From Paraburkholderia podalyriae (GTDB lineage: Bacteria > Pseudomonadota > Gammaproteobacteria > Burkholderiales > Burkholderiaceae), in assembly GCF_014397785.1 (NCBI RefSeq), contig NZ_VZQQ01000024.1, positions 33,365 to 97,364 on the forward strand: a DNA stretch of 64,000 nt. Reading direction: 5' to 3'. Position 1 is the stretch's first letter. Each line of letters starts with the position of its first letter. Position numbers and translations under genes: made by a program. Of this stretch, positions 25,704 to 34,699 are shown piece after piece. A model generated the notes under the pieces. It was not told where the DNA came from, ran no database searches, and was given only the letters and a program-made list of their open reading frames with translations.

Positions 25704-26516
25704 ATGACACTTCATGCCTACGCCGAGGGTCTCGACCGTGAAACCACACGCAGCGCCGAGGTCAGCGACGCCACGCTCGCGCGCCTCGCGAAAGTCAGCA
25801 GCGGCTCGCTGACGACGCAACTCTTCAAGCGCGGTTTTCGCCAACCGGCGCTGGTCGGCCTCAAGGCAGTCAATCACGAGGTCCAGCCGTTCGCGGGCCG
25901 CGCCTTCACGATGCGCTTCATTCCGGCGCGGGAGGACATCGACACCTACGGCACGATGACGACGCGCCCGAACGCCGACAATCTGCAATGGCAGGGTGTC
26001 GAACAGGTTCGCGAAGGCGACGTGCTCGTGATCGACAGCCGCGATGATCCCCGCGCAGCGTCGGCGGGCAATATCCTGGTGACACGCCTGCTCGCCCGCG
26101 GCGCGCGCGCCATCGTGACAGACGGCGCACTGCGCGACGGAAGCGAAATCGCGAAAATGCCGTTGCCGGCGTACTCGCGTGAAATCACCGCAACGACGCG
26201 CATTTCGTATCACCACGTTGCCGATCTGCAGGTGCCGATCGGCTGCGCGGGCGTGGCCGTGTATCCGGGTGACGTCATCGTTGGTGACGCAGACGGACTG
26301 ACTCTCGTCCCCGCTCATCTCGCGGAAGAACTCGCCGACATCTGCGAAAAGCAGGACGACATCGAGACCTATCTGGGGCTGCGAATTGCCGCGGGCGAGG
26401 CGCTGTGGGGCGTGTATCCGCCGAGCCAGCAGACCTATGCCGATTACGAGGCATGGGCGGCAGGTGGCCGCAAGGAGATCAAGCCGTTGCTGCAAGTCGA
26501 GCGAGGTTCAGTCTGA
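25704..26516 (+). CDS. RraA-like protein (HMG/CHA aldolase or dehydratase-related family)
   Basis: 270-residue protein with the RraA fold: VSDATLARLAKVSSGSLTTQ, GDVLVIDSRDDPRAASAGNI, the metal/pyruvate-binding VTDGALRDGSEI, and GCAGVAVYPGDVIVGDADGL. Members range from RNase E regulators to class II pyruvate aldolases and oxaloacetate decarboxylases. In a sugar-acid operon an aldolase, decarboxylase or dehydratase of a keto-acid is most likely. ATG 25704 follows AAGGAAAGC; an earlier in-frame start at 25638 would overlap the palindrome. It diverges from the IclR fusion gene and probably belongs to the same regulon. No DapA-type deoxyketoglutarate dehydratase is present in the cluster. Confidence 0.82.
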   Translation: MTLHAYAEGLDRETTRSAEVSDATLARLAKVSSGSLTTQLFKRGFRQPALVGLKAVNHEVQPFAGRAFTMRFIPAREDIDTYGTMTTRPNADNLQWQGVEQVREGDVLVIDSRDDPRAASAGNILVTRLLARGARAIVTDGALRDGSEIAKMPLPAYSREITATTRISYHHVADLQVPIGCAGVAVYPGDVIVGDADGLTLVPAHLAEELADICEKQDDIETYLGLRIAAGEALWGVYPPSQQTYADYEAWAAGGRKEIKPLLQVERGSV

Positions 26517-26532
26517 AGGAGGACGCATCCGC

Positions 26533-26564
26533 GTGCAGGTAGTGCACCTGCACCCCTTCGGGGG
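26533..26564 (+). terminator. Double hairpin after RraA-like gene
   Basis: GTGCAGGT/ACCTGCAC followed directly by CCCC-TTCG-GGGG, a stable UUCG tetraloop. No clear T-run follows, so it may be a weak terminator or an mRNA-stabilising structure at the end of the transcript. Confidence 0.4.
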
Positions 26565-26649
26565 TTCGCTTGATAACCGGCCGCTGTCTCGTGCGACCGG
26601 CATACGCAGCACGTGCTTCCTGGCTCCGGACAACGCGTTATCACGCGAT

Positions 26650-26926
26650 CTGCTGAACCCACTGGCAGGCGCTTCCAACGGATCCGAGAAATACTGCGTG
26701 ACGCGAATGACCTTGCCATTGCAGAACTCCATAATGCTTACGGTGTAAGCGTCCGGACGGCCGGCATCGAACCCTCGCAAATCCCCGTACCCGGTTCCCC
26801 AGCGATAATGATCGCATCGCCGGTGCAGACTTTTTGCGCGAATGCGCATGGCCACACACGAGCACCCGCCTCGCTGCCGCGATTTCGAACATCAATGTAT
26901 CCGACCTGATTGGTAACGCGGCACAC
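26650..26926 (-). pseudogene. NTF2/SnoaL-like gene relic
   Basis: In one leftward frame the tail DAYTVSIMEFCNGKVIRVTQ then YFSDPLEAPASG is typical of SnoaL-type NTF2 proteins (usually V-x-ETQYFADPFEAPAW). The upstream part is in another frame (GDAIIIAGEPGTGICEGSM), so at least one frameshift breaks it, and the N-terminal helix is missing. From 26927 to 27179 I see nothing recognisable. Confidence 0.6.
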
Positions 26927-27179
26927 GGGCTGTTTATCGACGATGGATCAAGCTCATATCCGTGGGCTGGTTACCGCATTTCATCTTTCCGTCACGGGGC
27001 TTCCTCGGTCTAAAAAACGGAGACGCCGCGTTCGCGCGTAAGTCGTCCGAGCGTGGATTGAGCCTGGATTCGATGATCGGCATTGCGTGGCTTCTCCTGT
27101 GTGGATCGGAGAATCGGAGTCGGCGTCTTAGCGCTTACTGCGATCCCATGCCGCTTTTTGAAAGTTGGCGCTTCAACTC

Positions 27180-28031
27180 TTACGCAGTCTCGGCAAACAG
27201 CTCCCGGCCAATCAGCATGCGGCGGATTTCGCTCGTGCCCGCGCCGATCTCATACAGCTTCGCATCGCGCCACAAGCGCCCGACCGGATATTCGTTGATA
27301 TAACCGCTACCGCCAAGAATCTGAATCGCCTCGCACGCCATCCACGTGGCTTTTTCGGCCGTGTACAGAATCACGCCCGCGCAATCCTTGCGAACCTGGC
27401 GCACATGTTCCGTGCCGAGCGTGTCCAGTTGACGGCCGACCGCGTAGAGATACGCACGGCACGCCTGCAACGTGGTGTAGAGATCGGCAACCTTGCCTTG
27501 AATCAGCTGGAATTCGCCGATCGACTGATCGAACTGCTTGCGGTCGTGAATGTACGGCACCACCGCGTCCATCACCGCGACCATGATGCCGGTGGGGCCG
27601 CCGGCGAGCACCGCGCGCTCGTAGTCGAGGCCGCTCATCAATACTTTCACACTGCCGTTCAATTGCCCGGGAATGTTCTCCTGCGGCACTTCCACGTCCT
27701 GGAACACGAGCTCGCCCGTGTGCGAGCCGCGCATGCCGAGCTTCTGCGCAACCGAGAATCCCTTCATGCCTTTTTCAACGATAAAACGCGGTAATGCCAC
27801 GCGAATTCGCTTCGACATCGGTCTTCGCGTAGACGACCAGCGTGTCGCAGTCCGGGCCGTTGGTAATCCACATCTTCGTGCCGTTGAGCACATAGCGGTC
27901 GCCCTTCTTGTCGGCGCGAAGCTTCACATCCGAGCCCGCATTCGGCTCGCTGCAGCGAATCCCGCGATGCTGTCACGCAGCATTTCGATTTCTTCGCCGA
28001 GTGTAAAGGCAAGCCCCTGAATCCGACTCAT
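27180..28031 (-). pseudogene. ivd: Isovaleryl-CoA dehydrogenase pseudogene with internal deletion
   Basis: The first codons read MSRIQGLAFTLGEEIEMLRD, the normal start of an isovaleryl-CoA dehydrogenase. About eight codons later the frame jumps to NPGSDVKLRADKKGDRYVLN, which belongs some 110 residues further on, so most of the N-terminal helical domain has been deleted. A frameshift near 27800 (after the ITAF segment, before VEKGMKGFSV) breaks the rest. The C-terminal half is otherwise intact, with the catalytic-region DYERAVLAGG, QLIQGKVADLYT and ILGGSGYINEYPVGRLWRDA. The enzyme would act in leucine breakdown. No other leucine genes (liuB-D) are next to it. Confidence 0.85.
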
Positions 28032-28056
28032 AACATGTCTCCAACCTAGAATATTT

Positions 28057-28082
28057 TCAAGCATGCCGCCGCCGGCATGCGA
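28057..28082 (-). terminator. Likely terminator after indolepyruvate oxidoreductase gene
   Basis: GCATGCCG/CGGCATGC hairpin about 30 bases beyond the stop, followed on the leftward strand by TTGAAAATA. The T-rich tail is poor, so it is a moderate candidate. Confidence 0.5.
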
Positions 28083-28110
28083 GTCTGCTTGGCTAGTTCC
28101 GTTCTCAGGA

Positions 28111-31100
28111 TCAGGCCGCCTCCGTGCTCAGCCCTGAACGTCGGGCCGCGTCGCTCGACTTAAGGGCAAGTGCCTTCGCGATCACGGAGGCGGCGTGGCG
28201 TTCCTTTACGTGGCCGAAACCCCTTACTGTCTGCGGCAGCCTTGCTAACTCCAATGCGGTCTTCAGTCCATCGGTCTCGAGAGATGTCGCCACTTCGCGC
28301 ATGAGTTCCTCGAACTCGGCGATGGCAGCACGCTCTCGTCGGCGCTCGGTCGTATATCCGAAAGGGTCTATCGGTGTGCCTCTGAGACACCTCGCTTTGG
28401 CAAGTACTTTGAACACTGTCAGCATCCAGGGGCCGTACTGCCTTTTCACGAGATGACCTTTGCTATCTTTTCTCGCCAGTAAAGGCGGCGCCAGATGGAA
28501 CTTCAGCTTGAAATCGCCTTCAAACTGGTGTTTCAGCCGCACGAGAAAATCTGTCGCCGTGTAAAGTCGTGCCACTTCGTATTCGTCCTTGTAAGCCATC
28601 AGCTTGTAGAGGCTTATCGCTACTTCACGGGAGAAGCTATCTCCATGCAGGCGGTTAGCTTCCAGCGCAGCAATCTCACCGACGAACCGCTCATAGCGAC
28701 GCGCGTAACGCGCGTTCTGATAGGCCGTGAGCCGAGCCGTTCGATCGGAGATAATGTTTTCTAGCGTTTGCCGCCGAGGAGGCATTGCCACCGCAATGGC
28801 CTTCTCCGACCCGGCCACAGCACGCGTGGAGGCAAGATTGAGAGCAGCTTGGCGTCCCCAGGAAAACGCCGCCTTGTTCATTGCGACTGCAGCGCCGTTC
28901 AGTTCGATTGCCTGCAGCAGCGAGCTCTCGGCAAGCGGAATGAGACCTTTCTGCCAGGCATACCCAAGCATGAATACATTTGTCGCGACCGCATCGCCCA
29001 TGAGTGCCGTCGCAATGCGGGATGCCTCTATCGCATCGACAGACAGCGTATGGCCCTTGACTTGCCCAAGCAGCCCGTCCGGCGCGGCCTGCCACTGCGG
29101 ATCCCGTGCAAAGCTGCCGGTCGGTGCGACGTCCATATTCATGATCGCGACTGTGCGGTCCGGATTGCTCAAGGTCAAGGCGTCCCTACCGGCCGCTACC
29201 ATCATGTCGCATCCAAGAATTAGATCAGCTTCGCGCCCCGCCACGCGGGCAGCATGCAGCTCGTCCGGAGTCGAGGCAATGCGCACATGCGACATGACAG
29301 CACCACCCTTCTGCGCCATACCGGCCATGTCGAGGACAAGCACACCTTTGCCCTCAATGTGCGCGGCCATCCCCATCAAGGCGCCAACTGTGATCACACC
29401 GGTGCCTCCGACGCCAGTCACAACTATGTTGTAAGGACGAGTCCACTGAGCGATTTCTGGCTGCGGCAGATCCGTTGGAACGGCCAGTTCGGCCTTCTTT
29501 GCCTTGCGCAGTCGTCCTCCCTCCACCGTAACGAAGCTGGGACAGAATCCCTTGACGCAGGACAGGTCCTTGTTGCAGGAGTTCTGGTCAATCGTTCGCT
29601 TACGTCCTAGCTCGGTCTCGATAGGCATGATCGATACGCAGTTCGACTGAACGCCGCAATCTCCGCAACCCTCACACACCTCTTCGTTGATTACGACCCG
29701 TCGAGCAGGATCCACCAGTTTCTTTTGTTTTCTTCTGCGTCTCTTTTCTGCCGCACATGTTTGCGCGTACACTATGACGGTTACTCCCTCAACTTCACGA
29801 AGCTCGCGCTGCAGCACGTCCATGCTGTCCCGGTGAAGTACGCGGGTTCCCCTGGGGAGCGCGGCCCCAGCAAATTGCTCCGGCTCGTCGCTTACAAGGT
29901 GCACCTCCTTCACGCCCTCCGCAGCCACCTGACAAACTATCTGAAGAACGGTGGGGCTGCCCTCCACAGGTTGACCACCGGTCATTGCGACCGCGTCGTT
30001 ATAGAGGATCTTGTAGGTAATGTTGATACCTGCAGCCACCGCCGCCCGGATCGCCAGCGATCCGGAATGCATGTACGTTCCGTCACCAAGGTTCGCAAAA
30101 ATATGGCGCGTCGACGTGAACGGGGCCTGACCGATCCACGTGGCGCCCTCCCCCCCCATCTGAGTGAACGTCTCAGTACTTCGGTCCATCCACATTGCCA
30201 TGAAATGGCAACCGATTCCGGCAACTGCACGACTACCTTCTGGGACCTTCGTAGAAGTGTTGTGAGGACATCCGGAGCAAAAGTGAGGCACGCGCTGGGG
30301 AAGCGACGGGTCAAATTTCAGACCAACCACATTCGAGCTGTCGCGCACGAGGTAGGCCCGCACGCCGGGCGGCAACTCACTGTCCTTGAAAAGACGTGAC
30401 AGGCGAGCAGCAATCGTTGCAGCGATTGTTGAAGCATTCAGTTCGCCATTGGGTGAAAGCAGGATTCCGGCTTTCGGTACCTGCACCCACTCCCCGGTTT
30501 CACTGTACTTGCCAACGACTCGCGGCCGCGAATATATCGGCTCGTTATACAGTTGCTCTTTGATCTGATATTCAATGATCTGCCGCTTCTCCTCGACGAC
30601 CAGAATCTCCGAGAGTCCTTGTGCAAAGTGGCGTACGCCCTGCGGTTCGAGCGGCCATGACACTCCGATCTTTAGCAGGCGGATCCCCAACTGACATGCG
30701 GCCCGCTCGTCAAGTCCGAGGAGTGCCAATGCTTCCCGTGTGTCGAGATAGCTTTTGCCGGTAGTAACAATCCCAAAACGCGCGTCCGGTGCGCTCCATA
30801 TCTGCCGGTTGAGCCCATTTAACCGAACGTATTCAAGTAGCGCGTACAGGCGCTCTCGCTGCAGCCGGTTTTCCTGCTCAAGCGGCGCGTCGGGCCAACG
30901 CAGGGAAAACCCGTCAGGCGGTACAGGATAGCTATCTGGGATACGAATATCGACCGATTTCAGATCGATATCGACAGACGCCGATGTCTCAATCGTATCT
31001 GTGACTGTCTTGAAACCGACCCAACATCCTGAATAGCGCGACATCGCCCAGCCATGGAGGCCAAACTCGAGGAACTCGCGTACTCCTGACGGATTCATGA

Positions 31101-31644
31101 CGGGCATCATAGCTGCAATAAACGCGTGCTCGCTTTGATGGGGCAGACTCGACGACTTGCAACTGTGATCGTCACCCGCAATTACAAGGACGCCACCGTG
31201 CTTTGACGTGCCGGCAATGTTTCCATGCTTGAACACGTCTCCACTGCGGTCAACGCCGGGACCTTTCCCATACCACAGGGAAAACACCCCATCAACCGTC
31301 GCATTGGGGTCGAGGTTGACCATCTGGCTCCCCCAGACGGAGGTCGCTGCCAGCTCTTCGTTCAGTCCAGGCACAAACTTGATGTTATGGGAAGCAAGAT
31401 GCTGCTTTGCTTTCCACAATTCCTGGTCAACTGCACCAAGCGGTGACCCGCGATATCCAGAGACAAAGCCGCCCGTATTCAACCCGAGGGCTTCATCCCG
31501 TGACTTCTGGGCCAGCAGCATACGCACGAGTGCCTGGGTGCCCGTCATGTACACACGGCCTTGTAGCTTGATGTACTTGTCATCAAGCGAGACCGCCGCA
31601 AGGCTGCCGCCGGTCTGAACAGCTTTTTGAACACACGACTCCAT
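28111..31644 (-). CDS. Indolepyruvate:ferredoxin oxidoreductase, single-chain fusion
   Basis: 1177-residue TPP- and iron-sulfur-dependent 2-oxoacid oxidoreductase. Order: N-terminal pyrimidine-binding domain (TGTQALVRMLLAQKSRDEAL, GFVSGYRGSPLGAVD); TPP-pyrophosphate domain (CSGCPHNTSTKVPEGSRA, then HIFANLGDGTYMHSG); [4Fe-4S] segment near 640-700 with CEGCGDCGVQSNC and later SCNKDLSCVKGFCP; gamma-type domain (VTGVGGTGVITVGALMGMAA). It oxidises aryl pyruvates to acyl-CoA and CO2 with reduced ferredoxin. ATG 31644 follows GGAGACGGCGCG. It diverges from a LysR gene, its probable regulator. No ferredoxin gene is adjacent. Confidence 0.92.
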   Translation of the reverse strand: MESCVQKAVQTGGSLAAVSLDDKYIKLQGRVYMTGTQALVRMLLAQKSRDEALGLNTGGFVSGYRGSPLGAVDQELWKAKQHLASHNIKFVPGLNEELAATSVWGSQMVNLDPNATVDGVFSLWYGKGPGVDRSGDVFKHGNIAGTSKHGGVLVIAGDDHSCKSSSLPHQSEHAFIAAMMPVMNPSGVREFLEFGLHGWAMSRYSGCWVGFKTVTDTIETSASVDIDLKSVDIRIPDSYPVPPDGFSLRWPDAPLEQENRLQRERLYALLEYVRLNGLNRQIWSAPDARFGIVTTGKSYLDTREALALLGLDERAACQLGIRLLKIGVSWPLEPQGVRHFAQGLSEILVVEEKRQIIEYQIKEQLYNEPIYSRPRVVGKYSETGEWVQVPKAGILLSPNGELNASTIAATIAARLSRLFKDSELPPGVRAYLVRDSSNVVGLKFDPSLPQRVPHFCSGCPHNTSTKVPEGSRAVAGIGCHFMAMWMDRSTETFTQMGGEGATWIGQAPFTSTRHIFANLGDGTYMHSGSLAIRAAVAAGINITYKILYNDAVAMTGGQPVEGSPTVLQIVCQVAAEGVKEVHLVSDEPEQFAGAALPRGTRVLHRDSMDVLQRELREVEGVTVIVYAQTCAAEKRRRRKQKKLVDPARRVVINEEVCEGCGDCGVQSNCVSIMPIETELGRKRTIDQNSCNKDLSCVKGFCPSFVTVEGGRLRKAKKAELAVPTDLPQPEIAQWTRPYNIVVTGVGGTGVITVGALMGMAAHIEGKGVLVLDMAGMAQKGGAVMSHVRIASTPDELHAARVAGREADLILGCDMMVAAGRDALTLSNPDRTVAIMNMDVAPTGSFARDPQWQAAPDGLLGQVKGHTLSVDAIEASRIATALMGDAVATNVFMLGYAWQKGLIPLAESSLLQAIELNGAAVAMNKAAFSWGRQAALNLASTRAVAGSEKAIAVAMPPRRQTLENIISDRTARLTAYQNARYARRYERFVGEIAALEANRLHGDSFSREVAISLYKLMAYKDEYEVARLYTATDFLVRLKHQFEGDFKLKFHLAPPLLARKDSKGHLVKRQYGPWMLTVFKVLAKARCLRGTPIDPFGYTTERRRERAAIAEFEELMREVATSLETDGLKTALELARLPQTVRGFGHVKERHAASVIAKALALKSSDAARRSGLSTEAA

Positions 31645-31707
31645 CGCGCCGTCTCCGCTAATTGGACAGTTTGCGAGAGTATATGAACGGCTACAGATAT
31701 TGTAAAA

Positions 31708-31721
31708 TTTCAAATTCGAAA
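31708..31721. promoter_or_regulatory. Palindrome in divergent LysR/oxidoreductase promoter region
   Basis: TTTCAAATTCGAAA, a near-perfect palindrome in the 97-base gap between the two divergent starts, in an AT-rich stretch. It is a plausible LysR-type binding half or core site. Confidence 0.35.
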
Positions 31722-31741
31722 CACCGATATGAGTATTTCCA

Positions 31742-32647
31742 ATGTCAAAAGATATTACGATGCGTCAGTTGCGCTACTTTGTGGCTGCTGCCGAGAGCGG
31801 CCAATTCTCGATGGCAGCGGCTAATGAACATGTATCGCAATCCGCGATCACGCTCGCCGTGTCTGCACTCGAAGACGTCTTGCGCACCCGTCTCTTTGAC
31901 CGGCTGCCCCATGGCGTATCCCTGACATTGGAAGGCCACGACTTCTACTATCACGCGCGGCACGTGATCGACTCCCTCAGCGACGCGTTGCATAAGTCGC
32001 GCTCCAGAGCACGTGACACACAGGGAACGGTACGCATCGGCGCGTCATATACAGTGATGGGATACTTCCTCCCGGAAATACTGGCGAGATTCAGGGCCAG
32101 TTACCCACAGATTCATTTCGAATTGCAAGATCTTGACCGTCTCACACTGGAGCAGGCCGTTCTGTCGGGGAAGATTGATATCGGAGTTGCGCTACTGTCC
32201 AATGTGATTGAAATCGGTCGCTTCGAGCACCGCAGCCTGATCCGCTCGCAACGTAAGCTATGGGTGGCGCCATCACATCCGCTTGCGCAATCGCAAAACC
32301 CTTCGCTCCGCGAGATTGCGGAGCATCCGTACATCATGCTGACAGTTGACGAAGGCGAACAATCGTCCATGCGATACTGGAAAAAGGAACGGTTGACCCC
32401 CAATGTCATCCTCCGCACTGGCTCCGTTGAGGCGCTCCGTGGACTTGTTTCACATGGATTCGGGGTGACCATTCTTTCAGAAATGGTATTTCGGCCGTGG
32501 TCACTCGAAGGAAAACGGATTGAGGCGCGCGACGTGGCGAACGCCATCCCACAGATGGACGTTGGTATGCTGTGGCGCAAAAATTCACCCCCATCACCCG
32601 CCGCCCGCGCATTCATCGATTTCCTCGGCTATACCCGCCAAAGTTAA
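31742..32647 (+). CDS. LysR-family regulator, divergent to indolepyruvate oxidoreductase
   Basis: 301 residues. The winged helix is at 7-65 (MRQLRYFVAAAESGQFSMAA, VSQSAITLAVSALEDVLRTR, LFDRLPHGVSLTLEG); the effector domain begins near 95 (GTVRIGASYTVMGYFLPEIL). ATG 31742 is chosen because the helix-turn-helix starts right behind it. It diverges from the oxidoreductase gene with a short shared promoter region, the usual arrangement for a LysR protein and its target. A second LysR gene follows 28 bases downstream on the same strand. Confidence 0.9.
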   Translation: MSKDITMRQLRYFVAAAESGQFSMAAANEHVSQSAITLAVSALEDVLRTRLFDRLPHGVSLTLEGHDFYYHARHVIDSLSDALHKSRSRARDTQGTVRIGASYTVMGYFLPEILARFRASYPQIHFELQDLDRLTLEQAVLSGKIDIGVALLSNVIEIGRFEHRSLIRSQRKLWVAPSHPLAQSQNPSLREIAEHPYIMLTVDEGEQSSMRYWKKERLTPNVILRTGSVEALRGLVSHGFGVTILSEMVFRPWSLEGKRIEARDVANAIPQMDVGMLWRKNSPPSPAARAFIDFLGYTRQS

Positions 32648-32675
32648 TACATTCGCCGCTTCCAAGGAGACCCCG

Positions 32676-33635
32676 ATGTGGCAACCGGACCCAACATCAC
32701 TGAGGCTATTCGTCGCAATATGTGAGGAGGGCAGTATTGCCCGGGCGAGCGAGCGGGAAGCCATCGCGGCGGCAGCTGTGAGCAAGCGTATTACGGACAT
32801 GGAGCAATCGCTGGGTACCCCCCTGCTCTCAAGGCGCGCGCGCGGAGTGAGTCCCACGGCCGCCGGGGAGGTACTCTTACGTCATGCCCGGCACCTCATG
32901 CACAGCGTGGAGGTCCTTCAGGCAGATCTCAGCGAATTTTCGACTGGCGTTCGGGGCCTTGTGCGCGTGATGGCAAACGTCTCGTCCATTGTGGAATTTG
33001 TTCCCGACTTGATCGCGTCGTTCTTGCAGTCGAACGAGAAAATTGGCGTCGTTCTGGACGAGCGGGTTAGTACTGAGATCGTGCGGGGCGTTGCCGACGG
33101 TATCGCAGACATTGGCATTTGTCGCGACTTTGTAGGAGGCACAGAAGTGCAGATGCTACCGTTCCGCGATGATCACTTTGGTGTCGTGGTGCACAAGGAC
33201 CACCCTCTTTCTGGAATGTCCATACTTGCGTTCCCTGACACCTTCAAGTACGAGCAAATCGGCCTGTCTGTGAACGCAGCTCTCAACTCGTTAATGAAGC
33301 GTGTCGCCTCAGAGCATGACCGCCCGCTCCGATACCGCGCCAACGTCTCGACGTTCGACGCAGCGCTCCGTCTCATCCAGCTAAACCTGGGGCTCGCCGT
33401 ACTTCCGATTGAGGCTGTCACAAGGTATCGCCAGACGTACGATATTTGCACGATACCGCTATCCGATGACTGGGCGACCAGGCAATTCGTGATATGTGTG
33501 CAGCACGTTGACAAACTGTCGGTTGCGGCCCGTCGCTTTTTCGACCACCTCATGAGTTCCGATTCGGGCTGTTCACACCCCCCCAATTTACCCTTACAGG
33601 GATTGCCCGTACTCCCTCTACCCCCCGTCCCGTGA
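32676..33635 (+). CDS. LysR-family regulator, second
   Basis: 319 residues from ATG 32676, which follows AAGGAGACCCCG. The helix-turn-helix is SLRLFVAICEEGSIARASER with AVSKRITDMEQSLGTPLLSR; the effector domain begins near 90 (GLVRVMANVSSIVEFVPDLI). The C-terminus ends in a proline-rich tail (LPLQGLPVLPLPPVP) beyond the normal LysR end, which may be a read-on after loss of the original stop. It precedes the lyase/CoA-transferase cluster in the same direction and is the best candidate for its regulator. Confidence 0.88.
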   Translation: MWQPDPTSLRLFVAICEEGSIARASEREAIAAAAVSKRITDMEQSLGTPLLSRRARGVSPTAAGEVLLRHARHLMHSVEVLQADLSEFSTGVRGLVRVMANVSSIVEFVPDLIASFLQSNEKIGVVLDERVSTEIVRGVADGIADIGICRDFVGGTEVQMLPFRDDHFGVVVHKDHPLSGMSILAFPDTFKYEQIGLSVNAALNSLMKRVASEHDRPLRYRANVSTFDAALRLIQLNLGLAVLPIEAVTRYRQTYDICTIPLSDDWATRQFVICVQHVDKLSVAARRFFDHLMSSDSGCSHPPNLPLQGLPVLPLPPVP

Positions 33636-33745
33636 GGTCTTGGAGCCATCGCGATCGGCGATGGACGCCATCGCAGCAGGCAGATTGTTGTACATGATTG
33701 AAACCGGCACTCTCGGCTCTCATCGCATGAGCAGAGGGTTGCAAC

Positions 33746-34699
33746 GTGACAAAGAAGAAAGTAGTCGTGCAGGAAGTGGGGCTTCGGGATGGCCTACAAA
33801 GCATTCCCCAGATCATGCCGACGGAAGCGAAGAAGGCATGGATTGATGCTGCCTACAACGCCGGCATCCGACACATCGAAGTCGCATCCTTCGTCCCGCC
33901 GAGGCTCCTTCCTCAAATGGCGGACGCCGAGCAGGTTGTTGCACACGCGCTGACCCTGCCGGAACTTCGCGTTACGGCGCTTGTGCCAAATCTGAGGGGT
34001 GCCGAGAACGCTCTGAAAGCCGGCGTACATCGCGTCGTCGCGCCAATCTCGATCAGCGAGCAGCATAGCCTTGCCAACGTCCGCAAGACGCCCGATGCAA
34101 TGATCGAGGAGTTTCAGCGAATGCGCGAACTCCGGGACAGCGAGTCGGCATGGGCGCAAACAACCGTGGTCGCCGGCCTCTCAACAGTCTTCGGATGTCC
34201 CTTTCAGGGATACGTCCCAGAACAGGACGTATGCAGAATCGTTCTAAAGGCGCTTGATGCGGGTGCTGACGTCATAGCACTCGGAGACACCACAGGCCAC
34301 GCCACGCCCCGGCATGTTGGCCGTCTCCTCCAACTTCTCTCTTCTGTGATCGAGGGTAAGGTCACCAGCCTTCACTTTCACGACACGCGGGGGATGGCTC
34401 TCGCAAACACGGTGGTCGCGCTGGACTACGGCATTCGGGAGTTCGACTCATCGCTCGCCGGGCTCGGAGGTTGCCCGAACGCTCCAGGCGCAACCGGTAA
34501 CGTCGCAACCGAAGACCTCGTCTACATGTTGCAAAGCATGGGTTTCGAGACCGGCATTGATCTTCGGAGGCTCGTAGAAAGTCGTGACATTTTGAAGCGC
34601 GCGGTACCTGACGCCCCACTCTACGGTTATATCGCCCGTGAGGGAATTCTCGATGGCTCTGTTCCACAGCAACTGAGCTCACACGGAGTGCAATCATGA
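33746..34699 (+). CDS. Hydroxymethylglutaryl-CoA lyase family protein
   Basis: 317-residue HMGL-type TIM barrel starting at GTG 33746 after AGAGGG. The catalytic Arg14-Asp15 pair is in EVGLRDGLQS (usual VGPRDG), the metal-binding His pair in HFHDTRGMALAN, and the mobile loop with the catalytic Cys in GLGGCPNAPGATGNVATED. The family cleaves 3-hydroxy-3-methylacyl-CoA esters (HMG-CoA, or citramalyl-CoA-like compounds) into acetyl-CoA plus a ketoacid. Its stop overlaps the CoA-transferase start by four bases, so activation to the CoA ester and cleavage are probably consecutive steps. Confidence 0.9.
   Translation: MTKKKVVVQEVGLRDGLQSIPQIMPTEAKKAWIDAAYNAGIRHIEVASFVPPRLLPQMADAEQVVAHALTLPELRVTALVPNLRGAENALKAGVHRVVAPISISEQHSLANVRKTPDAMIEEFQRMRELRDSESAWAQTTVVAGLSTVFGCPFQGYVPEQDVCRIVLKALDAGADVIALGDTTGHATPRHVGRLLQLLSSVIEGKVTSLHFHDTRGMALANTVVALDYGIREFDSSLAGLGGCPNAPGATGNVATEDLVYMLQSMGFETGIDLRRLVESRDILKRAVPDAPLYGYIAREGILDGSVPQQLSSHGVQS

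Noticed and set aside
25542..26495. N-terminal extension of the IclR-SMP30 frame to about 850 codons
   Set aside because: The extension is the antisense of the RraA-like gene and crosses both palindromes; the ATG at 25541 has a good ribosome site directly before the helix-turn-helix.
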